Below the pieces are notes generated by a model. That model saw only the letters and a program-made list of their open reading frames with translations. It did no database searches and had not been told where the DNA came from. A DNA stretch of 5,973 nt, taken from NCBI GenBank assembly GCA_900766635.1, contig CAAFWA010000063.1, positions 1 through 5,973 of the forward strand, given 5' to 3'. Below, in pieces: positions 1-5,973 of this stretch; within the stretch, counting starts at the first letter, position 1, and each line of letters starts with the position of its first letter. The translations under genes and the position numbers were made by a program. The stretch comes from an uncultured Acinetobacter sp. GTDB lineage: Bacteria; Pseudomonadota; Gammaproteobacteria; Pseudomonadales; Moraxellaceae.

Positions 1-2652
1 GCAGCAGCATTTTTAATTGTTTTTTGGTTGGTTTTATTCACATTCGCTTTTGGAGTGAAGTGGAACAAAACGTGGATTACGCTTAAAGCTTTACCTGCAC
101 AGTTACAAGATTTATTTTATAAAAATGTGCCTGAAAATGAAGCTGTCTTTGATCGTACCACTGCATCAGCAAAAATTGCACCTGTGTCTGAAGCTACAGC
201 ACCTGCTGTGATCACACCTGCTGAAGAGCATCAGCCTGTTCAACATGCACCTGTACGTGATGCAGTGGCAGAGCGTTTATTTAACGATATGCTCAATAAA
301 GAGCGTCTTGCTGAAGAACAACGTTTACAACAACAAAAAGATGCAGAATTAGCCAAGCAACAACAAGAAGCTGAGGCAGCCGAGCTAGAAGCCAAACGAC
401 AAGCCGAAAAAGCCCATGAACAACAGCTTGCAGCGGCACGACAATTACAAGAACAACAAAATGAAGCCGCTGCTAAAACTGAAGTGTGGCGTGCATTACA
501 CAGTGAAGAAGATCAAAAGCAAGAAATTGATGCGCTCCTTAAAGCAGCCGATGCTGAGCTTGTGATTGCACCTGAATCTGACGCCAAAGATTTAGTCGCA
601 GCAAAAAATGAACAGGCTCTCGATTGGGATGATGACAAGATCTTTAATGAACTCATGGCCAACGTGCCACAGACAAGTCCATCGCAATTAGAAAGCGATG
701 TGATCGTTGCGCCTGTAGTGAGTAAAGTAGAGCAAACTGATGCTAAAGATGCAGACATTGAAAAAGAATTGGCTGCCATTGATGAGATTTTAAAAGATCA
801 ACCCCGTGTAACAAGCAGTTATGCGCAATCGTCAGCCTTTGTACAAGCGCCCATCCAAACCACTATGGCTGCGGCTACACTTGCGGCCGATGTTTTGCCT
901 GAGTCAGATCAAGATAATACAAGCAAAGTGCTAGAGCCAACCACCAATGTTTTGAGTGAAGAAGCCTCTGAGAGTATAGCGTCAGCGTCTCAAATGATCG
1001 TGCAAGAGCAAGATGAACAACCACTGTCTAAAGAAGCCTTTATTCAAGCATGGCAAGAAACCGCAGCACCTGTAGAGCAGCCTGAATTGGATGACTTTGA
1101 TGCACCGCTTACCGATGCCTATGGCCGTCCAATGTCACGTGCTATGCAAGTGGCTAAAAAGCGCCAAGATTTATCCCCCCTACCAGGCATTGATTTATTA
1201 GATCCAGTAGACCCCAATAAAAAGGTCAATTTTACTCAAGAGCAACTCAGTCGTTTATCTGAACTTCTTGAAATTAAATTGCAAGAATTTAACGTTAAAG
1301 CCAAAGTGATTGAAGCGCAGCCTGGCCCTGTGGTGACTCGTTTTGAACTTGATTTAGCTCCAGGGGTGAAAGCTTCAAAAGTTACCAATATCTCACGTGA
1401 TTTAGCACGTTCGATGTCAATGGCTTCAGTGCGTGTGGTCGAAGTGATCCCAGGCAAGCCGTATATTGGTATTGAAGTCCCAAATAGCAGCCGTGAAATG
1501 GTGCGTTTAATTGAGCTTGTCACTGCACCTGCCTTTACCGATCCGCAAGGTTTGCTGTCGATGGCGATGGGTAAAGATATTTCAGGTCGTCCTGTGATTG
1601 CCGATTTAGGGAAAGCCCCGCATATGTTGGTGGCAGGTACTACAGGCTCAGGTAAATCGGTGGCAGTTAACTCGATGATTTTATCGATGCTACTTAAATA
1701 CAGCCCTGATGAGTTGCGTTTAATCTTAATTGACCCTAAACAGCTTGAACTTGCCAACTATAGCGATATTCCACATCTGCTCACCCCTGTGGTCACAGAT
1801 ATGAAAGATGCCGTGAATGCACTCAATTGGTGTGTCAACGAAATGGAGCGTCGTTATAAGTTAATGTCGTATTTAAAAATTCGTAAGCTTGCCGATTACA
1901 ACCGTAAAGTTGAAGAAGCAATTGCCAATGGTGAAGATTTCATTGACCCAACATGGAAAGCCAGTGAGTCTGTTGCAGGGGAGTTTGCACCACGTTTGCA
2001 ACCTTTGCCTGCTATTGTCATCGTGGCAGATGAATTTGCTGACATGATTATGCAAGTGGGTAAAAAAGCTGAAGAGATGATTACTCGATTGGCACAAAAA
2101 TCACGTGCCGCAGGTATTCATTTACTCTTAGCGACGCAACGACCATCGGTCGATGTCATTACAGGTTTGATTAAGGCTAATATTCCAACACGTGCTGCGT
2201 TACGGGTAAACTCAAAAATTGATTCTCGCACCATTTTAGATGCCAGTGGGGCAGAGGACTTACTTGGTCATGGTGACATGCTATTCTTAGGGCCGGGGAA
2301 AATTGAACCTGAACGTGTACACGGTGCCTTTATTAGCGATGATGAAGTGAACCGAATTTGTGATGCATGGCGTGAGCGTGGCGAACCGAATTACGTTGAT
2401 GAAATTCTCACCCCTTACGATGAAGAGCCGACAAGTCGTGGTTTTGAAGATGCTGAGGGCGCATCAGACCGTGATGCGTTGTATGATCAATGTGTGGCGT
2501 TTGTACTTGAAACACGTAAAGCCACGACATCATCGTTACAGCGTAAATTTAGCTTAGGTTATAACCGTGCTGCACGTATCATTGACCAAATGGAAGAAAA
2601 TGGCATTGTTAGTGCTATGGGTGCCAATGGCAAACGTGACATCTTAGTTTAA
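1..2652 (+). CDS. ftsK: DNA translocase FtsK, 5'-truncated by the window edge
   Basis: FtsK is the septum-anchored, ATP-driven DNA pump that clears the chromosome terminus and activates XerCD recombination at dif. The frame is open from base 1 and ends at TAA 2650-2652, giving 883 visible residues. A TTG at 28 is not a credible start, because hydrophobic coding sequence continues upstream of it. Counting from base 1: residues 1-19 are the end of a transmembrane helix; about 20-385 are a long acidic/Gln-rich linker with a charged helix near 100-160; the motor alpha/beta domains begin near 390 (PLPGIDLLDP). Walker A GTTGSGKS is at 546-553 and the Walker B aspartate-glutamate (IVIVADE) at 677-678, followed by LLLATQRPSVDVITG. 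The C-terminal gamma winged helix, about 815-883, carries GYNRAARIIDQME, the KOPS-reading helix. Full-length relatives are about 1000 residues (from memory), so roughly the first three membrane helices are missing. No internal frameshift is seen. Confidence 0.97.
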   Translation, partial: AAAFLIVFWLVLFTFAFGVKWNKTWITLKALPAQLQDLFYKNVPENEAVFDRTTASAKIAPVSEATAPAVITPAEEHQPVQHAPVRDAVAERLFNDMLNKERLAEEQRLQQQKDAELAKQQQEAEAAELEAKRQAEKAHEQQLAAARQLQEQQNEAAAKTEVWRALHSEEDQKQEIDALLKAADAELVIAPESDAKDLVAAKNEQALDWDDDKIFNELMANVPQTSPSQLESDVIVAPVVSKVEQTDAKDADIEKELAAIDEILKDQPRVTSSYAQSSAFVQAPIQTTMAAATLAADVLPESDQDNTSKVLEPTTNVLSEEASESIASASQMIVQEQDEQPLSKEAFIQAWQETAAPVEQPELDDFDAPLTDAYGRPMSRAMQVAKKRQDLSPLPGIDLLDPVDPNKKVNFTQEQLSRLSELLEIKLQEFNVKAKVIEAQPGPVVTRFELDLAPGVKASKVTNISRDLARSMSMASVRVVEVIPGKPYIGIEVPNSSREMVRLIELVTAPAFTDPQGLLSMAMGKDISGRPVIADLGKAPHMLVAGTTGSGKSVAVNSMILSMLLKYSPDELRLILIDPKQLELANYSDIPHLLTPVVTDMKDAVNALNWCVNEMERRYKLMSYLKIRKLADYNRKVEEAIANGEDFIDPTWKASESVAGEFAPRLQPLPAIVIVADEFADMIMQVGKKAEEMITRLAQKSRAAGIHLLLATQRPSVDVITGLIKANIPTRAALRVNSKIDSRTILDASGAEDLLGHGDMLFLGPGKIEPERVHGAFISDDEVNRICDAWRERGEPNYVDEILTPYDEEPTSRGFEDAEGASDRDALYDQCVAFVLETRKATTSSLQRKFSLGYNRAARIIDQMEENGIVSAMGANGKRDILV

Positions 2653-2680
2653 AAAAAAGCCTGCATATGCAGGCTTTTTT
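2653..2680. terminator. Bidirectional intrinsic terminator between ftsK and the convergent 95-aa gene
   Basis: This is a perfect 28-base palindrome directly after the ftsK stop codon. The GC-containing core, GCCTGCATATGCAGGC at 2659-2674, is flanked by six A on the left and six T on the right. Read on either strand it gives a stem followed by a U-run, so it can end ftsK transcription (+) and transcription of the 95-aa gene (-), whose stop lies 15 bases further on. This position between two convergent genes is typical of shared terminators. Confidence 0.9.
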
Positions 2681-2695
2681 AATTTAGCTTGTCGT

Positions 2696-2983
2696 TTAAG
2701 CAAATTTTGCTAATACAGCTAAAAAGTCTGCGCTATGACGTGGGAATTTAGCAATCACATCATGAATACGTTGACCTTCAGGATTGGTGGCATTTAAGTC
2801 ACGTCCATCTGCAACAAACTGAGTTAATAAACGTTCGTAATCGCTTGGGCGCATGTGTTTATACGCATGATAAAGAACGTGAAAATCTGCATTTACACCT
2901 GCAGGAGGCAGCTGAGTTAAATAGGCAAATACACGCTCATCTGACCATTCTTCGTTAAACGTCGCTGGTTGAGATAATGCCAT
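2696..2983 (-). CDS. Small conserved protein, PA4642-like, function unknown
   Basis: This gene encodes a 95-residue soluble protein with no signal peptide or membrane segment. The ATG (2981-2983) is well supported by an AAGGAG ribosome-binding site at 2990-2995, seven bis six bases upstream of the start. The sequence resembles the PA4642 family of small pseudomonad/Acinetobacter proteins, recalled from memory by length and by the pattern F-x3-G-x-D-x-N-A-x-N-x2-G. The family has no known role that I can name. Residues about 60-94 (GRDLNATNPEGQRIHDVIAKF onward, to the C-terminal leucine-rich helix) look like one ankyrin-type helix-loop-helix unit, which would suggest protein binding; this is inference. 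The gene follows minE on the same strand but lies beyond a terminator, and it converges on ftsK. Its expression may come from read-through or from a promoter overlapping the minE 3' end. Confidence 0.85.
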   Translation of the reverse strand: MALSQPATFNEEWSDERVFAYLTQLPPAGVNADFHVLYHAYKHMRPSDYERLLTQFVADGRDLNATNPEGQRIHDVIAKFPRHSADFLAVLAKFA

Positions 2984-2989
2984 CGCAAT

Positions 2990-2995
2990 CTCCTT
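2990..2995 (-). promoter_or_regulatory. Ribosome-binding site of the 95-aa gene
   Basis: On the minus strand this reads AAGGAG, followed by six bases (ATTGCG) and the ATG. It is a near-perfect Shine-Dalgarno match and the main support for this small gene being real and starting at 2983. Confidence 0.8.
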
Positions 2996-3004
2996 GGCTT
3001 GTTG

Positions 3005-3046
3005 TTAAAAATTAAAAAGGCAAAATAACTTGCGCTATTTTGCCTT
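3005..3046 (-). terminator. Intrinsic terminator of the min operon
   Basis: In the minE transcript this is a perfect 11-bp stem: AAGGCAAAATA at 3046-3036 pairs with TATTTTGCCTT at 3027-3017, with an 8-base loop (GCGCAAGT, 3035-3028). It is followed by a T-rich tract, TTTAATTTTTAAC, running to about 3004. It lies 32 bases past the minE stop. The stem is AT-rich, so termination may be incomplete and could leave some read-through into the 95-aa gene. On the plus strand no T-run follows the hairpin, so it should work only in the minus direction. Confidence 0.8.
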
Positions 3047-3078
3047 GATTCAATTTGCTTGACTAATCAGAATTGAGA

Positions 3079-3351
3079 TTATCGCTCTTCAGGCAAATTG
3101 ATATTCATTTCTAACATTTCTAAATTGGCTTCAGAACGCACTGCCATTTGAATATGCTGTTCATCGACCCCACGCACGTAGCGATTGACTACTTGCATGA
3201 TCTCTTTTTTCATTTGTTCAATTTTCTCAGGGGTTAAGCGTTTGCTTAAACCTTTTTCTGAGGCCACGATGACTTTTAAACGATCTTTGGCGGTTTGCGC
3301 ACTTGAGGGTTTATCTTCACCGCTAAATAGTTTGCTCCAAAATCCTGCCAT
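3079..3351 (-). CDS. minE: Cell division topological specificity factor MinE
   Basis: MinE stimulates MinD ATPase, strips MinCD from the membrane at midcell and drives the pole-to-pole oscillation. The protein has 90 residues, close to the E. coli length of 88. Residues 2-9 (AGFWSKLF) form the amphipathic membrane-targeting helix. Residues 21-30 (AKDRLKVIVA) are the MinD-contact segment. Residues from about 40 to 90 are the dimeric topological-specificity domain, ending MNINLPEER. The start chosen is ATG 3349-3351. The frame extends to a TTG at 3361-3363, but that codon overlaps the GGAG ribosome-binding site (3358-3361), which is correctly spaced only for the ATG. One base separates the minD stop from this start, so translation is probably coupled to minD. 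The gene is last in the minCDE unit, ahead of the terminator near 3005-3046. Confidence 0.97.
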   Translation of the reverse strand: MAGFWSKLFSGEDKPSSAQTAKDRLKVIVASEKGLSKRLTPEKIEQMKKEIMQVVNRYVRGVDEQHIQMAVRSEANLEMLEMNINLPEER

Positions 3352-3352
3352 C

Positions 3353-4165
3353 TTAAGCTCCAAATAGTCGGGCTAACCAACCTTTTTGTTTCACTTCTAA
3401 GTGACGATAAGGACGATCTTCACCTAAGAAACGTGCCACTAAGTCATCATAGGCTTGGCCTGCAGGTGAGTCTGTATACAAAATTGCAGGCTTACCTTCG
3501 TTTGATGCTTGTAAGATGCTCTTGCACTCAGGAATCACACCTAAAGTTGGTACTTTTAAGATATCTTTTGAAATATCGTCAATAGTGAGCATTTCTTGTT
3601 TTTCAGCACGTTCTGGATTAAAACGTGTAATACATAAATGCTTACGAATGCGACCTTCGTTGTTTTCTACTTTTTTGGTTTTGCTGTCGAGCATACCAAT
3701 AATACGATCTGAGTCACGTACTGAAGAAATTTCAGGATTGGTGACAATAATCGCTTCATCGGCATGATACATTGCCAAAATCGCACCACGTTCAATACCT
3801 GCCGGTGAGTCACAAATAATATAATCAAACTCTTGTGATAATTCATCCATCACGCGAGCCACGCCCTCATCCGTTAAGGCATCTTTATCACGTGTTTGTG
3901 AAGCAGGTAAGATATATAAATTTTCAATGTCTTTGTCACGAATTAACGCTTGTTGTAAACGTGCTTCATTGTTTAAGACATTGACAAAATCGTACACCAC
4001 GCGGCGCTCACAACCCATAATAAGGTCTAAGTTACGTAAGCCTACGTCAAAATCGATCACAACAGTTTTGTGGCCACGTAGGGCTAAACCTGTTGCAAAC
4101 GATGCACTTGTTGTAGTTTTACCTACGCCACCTTTGCCTGATGTTACGACAACAATTTTCGCCAC
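3353..4165 (-). CDS. minD: Septum site-determining protein MinD, membrane-associated ATPase
   Basis: MinD is a ParA/MinD-family P-loop ATPase. With ATP bound it dimerises on the inner membrane, recruits MinC, and is released by MinE. Numbered from MAK, the deviant Walker A KGGVGKT gives K11 and K16, the signature lysine and the P-loop lysine. Switch-region D38 and D40 are in VIDFD, and D119 is in the Walker B-like CDSPAG. The C-terminal amphipathic membrane-targeting helix is KGWLARLFGA, about 261-270. The product is 270 residues, the same as E. coli. The start chosen is GTG 4163-4165, because an AGGAG site (4174-4178) lies eight bases upstream. The frame extends to a GTG at 4172-4174 (adding three residues), but that codon overlaps the same AGGAG. 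The gene is 65 bases after minC and one base before minE. Confidence 0.97.
   Translation of the reverse strand: MAKIVVVTSGKGGVGKTTTSASFATGLALRGHKTVVIDFDVGLRNLDLIMGCERRVVYDFVNVLNNEARLQQALIRDKDIENLYILPASQTRDKDALTDEGVARVMDELSQEFDYIICDSPAGIERGAILAMYHADEAIIVTNPEISSVRDSDRIIGMLDSKTKKVENNEGRIRKHLCITRFNPERAEKQEMLTIDDISKDILKVPTLGVIPECKSILQASNEGKPAILYTDSPAGQAYDDLVARFLGEDRPYRHLEVKQKGWLARLFGA
3358..3361 (-). promoter_or_regulatory. Ribosome-binding site of minE inside the minD 3' end
   Basis: On the minus strand, GGAG followed by CTTAAG and ATG puts the site six bases from the minE start. It lies in the last two minD codons (GGA GCT) and decides against the upstream TTG as minE start. The arrangement points to translational coupling of the two proteins, whose ratio sets Min oscillation. 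Confidence 0.75.
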
Positions 4166-4173
4166 CGAATCCA

Positions 4174-4178
4174 CTCCT
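4174..4178 (-). promoter_or_regulatory. Ribosome-binding site that sets the minD start
   Basis: The minus strand reads AGGAG, then TGGATTCG, then GTG GCG AAA. Spacing is eight bases to the GTG at 4163-4165. The earlier in-frame GTG (4172-4174) shares bases with this site and cannot be served by it, so the MAKIVVV start is favoured. Confidence 0.75.
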
Positions 4179-4188
4179 GTTATGGTTT

Positions 4189-4213
4189 AAATACCTAGCA
4201 TAATGAGGTATTT
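4189..4213 (-). repeat. Inverted repeat in the minC-minD spacer
   Basis: AAATACCT (4189-4196) and AGGTATTT (4206-4213) are perfect reverse complements separated by nine bases. In the minCD transcript this gives an 8-bp, AT-rich hairpin just upstream of the minD ribosome-binding site. No T-run follows, so it is not a standard terminator. It could be a weak RNA-processing or stability element, or a DNA operator. A function is not shown. Confidence 0.5.
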
Positions 4214-4222
4214 TGGTGATTA

Positions 4223-4250
4223 TTTATACATTAAAATTCTAGAGCTTCAA
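4223..4250 (-). promoter_or_regulatory. Possible internal promoter for minDE
   Basis: On the minus strand TTGAAG (4250-4245) and TATAAA (4228-4223) are separated by 16 bases. They match the sigma-70 -35 and -10 hexamers at four and five of six positions. The -35 lies in the last minC codons and the -10 in the spacer. In AT-rich DNA such matches arise by chance, so this is only a candidate for separate minDE expression. Confidence 0.25.
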
Positions 4251-4941
4251 ATACAAGCTCTTGTGCATCATTTAAATAAATATGTACAGGTTTTTTGCTC
4301 ATATGTGCTGGAATATCATCAGCAACACAGTATGTCCCTGCAATTGAGACGAGTTCTGCTTCTAAAGAGTGGCAAAAAATGCGTGCTGCATGATTACCGC
4401 CTGCACCCGCAATGACTCTACCACGTACACTACCATAAATATGTATATTGCCAGAAGCGATCACTTCTGCACCACTGTTAATTCCAGCACTTAAAATAAT
4501 ATCGCCGTGGTCTTGGACTAAACATTGCCCTGTACGCAGCATCTCATTGTGATATGACGTGGCATGGTGAATCGTGGCTGCTGGCGTACTCGCTGAGTCT
4601 TTCGCTTCTTGAGCCACAGGTTTTTCCACCACTTGTTCTTGGGTGGCTTTAATACGTTGTAATGGGCGGTCAGCGGGTAACACAGGAAATTGAATTAAGC
4701 GCGCTGCATCCCCTAGTATGCCATCTACCACCGCCATCGGTTGTAAATCCAAACTGATTAACAATTGAATCAAGGCAATCAGCTCTTGCTCTACTGTTGA
4801 ATCTAAAATGACCAACGTCCCTTGTGATGCAGTGTCTTTGAGCATCTGGGTGAGTTGTTCTCGGATCGCATGATGATCATTTGTATCAAAGGTTAATCGG
4901 GTAAAATTAACCATTCTGCCGGTGATCCGGATGTCAGCCAT
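4231..4941 (-). CDS. minC: Septum site-determining protein MinC, FtsZ antagonist
   Basis: MinC blocks FtsZ polymer bundling away from midcell and is carried on the membrane by MinD. The 236-residue product (E. coli 231) has the two-domain layout. Residues 1-95 are the N-terminal FtsZ-inhibiting domain. About 96-130 are a Gln/Ala/Lys-rich linker. About 131-236 form the C-terminal beta-helix dimer domain. That domain holds RTGQ (136-139), the counterpart of the RSGQ MinD-binding motif of E. coli, then [20 protein letters not shown] and [15 protein letters not shown], which are nearly identical across the family. The start is ATG 4939-4941, with AAGGA at 4948-4952, six bases upstream. It is the first min gene, 124 bases downstream of the 301-aa gene on the same strand, with a possible promoter in that gap. 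Confidence 0.97.
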   Translation of the reverse strand: MADIRITGRMVNFTRLTFDTNDHHAIREQLTQMLKDTASQGTLVILDSTVEQELIALIQLLISLDLQPMAVVDGILGDAARLIQFPVLPADRPLQRIKATQEQVVEKPVAQEAKDSASTPAATIHHATSYHNEMLRTGQCLVQDHGDIILSAGINSGAEVIASGNIHIYGSVRGRVIAGAGGNHAARIFCHSLEAELVSIAGTYCVADDIPAHMSKKPVHIYLNDAQELVFEALEF

Positions 4942-4970
4942 ACCTGTTCCTTAAAACTTCTTTACGACTT

Positions 4971-4998
4971 ATTTTGTATGCCGAAGTCATGTTATCAA
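4971..4998 (-). promoter_or_regulatory. Candidate minC (min operon) promoter
   Basis: In the 124-base spacer before minC the minus strand has TTGATA (4998-4993; five of six to the -35 consensus), a 16-base gap, and CAAAAT (4976-4971; four of six to the -10). It lies 29 bases upstream of the minC ATG. No terminator is visible between the 301-aa gene stop (5066) and minC, so read-through from upstream is also possible. Confidence 0.3.
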
Positions 4999-5065
4999 AT
5001 AGAGCAAATCCTAGACCAATTTGCATGATTTCTCTAGCGTATCCTTTAAATATTTTTAAGCGGCT

Positions 5066-5971
5066 TTATTCTTGAGGTTTTTGTTTTTCTTCGAGCACTT
5101 GTTGCCATTGTTTAATCTTCACTTGTTCACGTAAGGCCTCTAAACTTTCAAATACCGCAGATTCGACCAAACGGTCAATTGCAGGATTATTTTCAATCGC
5201 AATTTGACTCACCTTATCGGCAATCATGCGATAAGTGGGATTGTCTTGCTGAGAATCTCGATAGGTAAAGGGTTCTAATAAGCCTTGGCTAATATTTTCG
5301 CCTAAACGCTGCCCAATGCTTTGGATTTGCTGTTCAATGCGTCCGCCCACAAGTGGAATCAAACGCAGCATTTGTGACAGCTCTGGGGTATCTTCAATGG
5401 CTTTATTCACCACCACCCCTACATTTTTGGCAATCATATGGCGTTGGGCATGTAATTCTTTGCCTAAATGTTCTTGTAAAACATCAGTTAGAGCATGGGC
5501 GAGCATCTCACGATGATGATTGACCAAATCTTCGATGTATTTTTTATGCGTGGTACTGGTTTTAAGTTCATGTTTAACGGCACTAATAATGGTCAAGACA
5601 ATACGGCTGGTGAGTTCTTCCATCACCAAACGATAATAAAAATTGCCGCGTGCGTACCAACTTTGTGGAATGACTTTATAGCCATGACTATGTAAGTTAT
5701 AGGCAATTGCAAACGCGCGCCCTAAACGTAAAAAACGGAACATCGGTAAAATTGAGATAATTTCATACCAATGAATAAACGGGAAAAACCACCAACGCTG
5801 ATGATGTTTAAACACAATGGCAATTAGCCAACGAATAGAAAGCTCAATTACTAAAAATGAGGTAAACCAACCTTCGGTAATTTTGACCCAAGGATTGAGG
5901 CTTTGTTCATAAAAATCTAGCACTTGTGGCAGCTGAATAAAATCAAATAGCCATTTGGCATAATCACTCAT
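5066..5971 (-). CDS. Membrane-anchored protein of unknown function, with a voltage-sensor-like N-terminal segment
   Basis: I do not recognise this 301-residue protein as a named family. Residues about 36-54 form a clear hydrophobic helix containing E43 and R47. An aromatic-rich stretch, 60-77 (WWFFPFIHWYEIISILP), may be a second. It is followed by FRFLRLGRAFAI (78-89), with arginines at 79, 82 and 85. The order and spacing recall S2-S3-S4 of voltage-sensor domains of ion channels, but there is no S1 and no pore with a selectivity filter. Residues about 110-301 look soluble, helical and charged, with Gln/Glu-rich stretches and a polar C-terminus, probably cytoplasmic. It has no signal peptide. 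The ATG at 5969-5971 lies two bases from the window end, so its ribosome-binding site cannot be seen and a longer product cannot be excluded. It precedes minC on the same strand and could be co-transcribed with it. Confidence 0.8.
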   Translation of the reverse strand: MSDYAKWLFDFIQLPQVLDFYEQSLNPWVKITEGWFTSFLVIELSIRWLIAIVFKHHQRWWFFPFIHWYEIISILPMFRFLRLGRAFAIAYNLHSHGYKVIPQSWYARGNFYYRLVMEELTSRIVLTIISAVKHELKTSTTHKKYIEDLVNHHREMLAHALTDVLQEHLGKELHAQRHMIAKNVGVVVNKAIEDTPELSQMLRLIPLVGGRIEQQIQSIGQRLGENISQGLLEPFTYRDSQQDNPTYRMIADKVSQIAIENNPAIDRLVESAVFESLEALREQVKIKQWQQVLEEKQKPQE

Positions 5972-5973
5972 TA

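Noticed and set aside
28..30. TTG as the start of ftsK
   Set aside because: The frame is open to base 1 with hydrophobic residues that continue the membrane helix, so the gene is cut by the window edge.
513..779. A minus-strand 88-codon frame opposite the FtsK linker
   Set aside because: Its Ser/Ala-rich low-complexity sequence mirrors the acidic linker on the other strand; it is a shadow frame.
1175..1180. Run of six C in ftsK as a possible slippage site
   Set aside because: The frame is intact through it and encodes the expected SPLPGIDLL motif, and there is no alternative downstream frame of merit.
1236..1757. A 173-codon open frame on the minus strand inside ftsK
   Set aside because: It lies wholly antisense to the conserved FtsK motor domain, is rich in Ser/Arg/Ile as antisense frames are, and has no recognisable domain.
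2249..2256. KOPS-like octamer GGGCAGAG in ftsK
   Set aside because: It has one mismatch to GGGNAGGG and occurs singly. One near-match inside a conserved coding region is expected by chance.
3516..4190. Two plus-strand frames opposite minD
   Set aside because: They are antisense to a highly conserved gene, resemble no known protein, and no promoter context was evident.

Overview
The window reads as an ordinary core-chromosome segment of a moderately AT-rich gammaproteobacterium. The MinCDE, FtsK and small 95-aa proteins look most like those of Acinetobacter (Moraxellaceae). This is judged from remembered protein sequences, not from a search. No mobile element, CRISPR array, RNA gene or sign of recent transfer was seen. 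Gene density is high and no stretch over 300 bases lacks a gene.

Layout. Bases 1-2652 (+) hold the 3' part of ftsK, the septal DNA translocase. Its reading frame is already open at base 1, in the last membrane helix, so the start lies outside the window. A perfectly palindromic intrinsic terminator (2653-2680) separates it from a convergent block in which every gene is on the minus strand. In transcription order, from right to left, these are: a 301-aa membrane-anchored protein of unknown function (5066-5971), minC (4231-4941), minD (3353-4165), minE (3079-3351), an intrinsic terminator (about 3005-3046), and a 95-aa PA4642-like protein (2696-2983).

How the genes work together. MinC, MinD and MinE form the oscillating system that keeps the FtsZ ring at midcell. 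MinD is the membrane-bound ATPase, MinC the FtsZ antagonist it recruits, and MinE the factor that triggers MinD ATP hydrolysis. FtsK acts at the finished septum, pumping DNA and activating XerCD at dif. The window therefore joins septum placement to terminal chromosome segregation in tail-to-tail orientation. minD and minE are tightly coupled, with one base between stop and start. minC and minD are separated by 65 bases that contain a hairpin and a possible internal promoter.

Candidates for something new are modest. The 301-aa protein has an N-terminal segment resembling half of a voltage-sensor domain (an R-x-x-R-x-x-R helix) but no recognisable pore. The 95-aa protein sits beyond the min terminator and has a single ankyrin-like C-terminal half. 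No clearly novel multi-gene system is visible.
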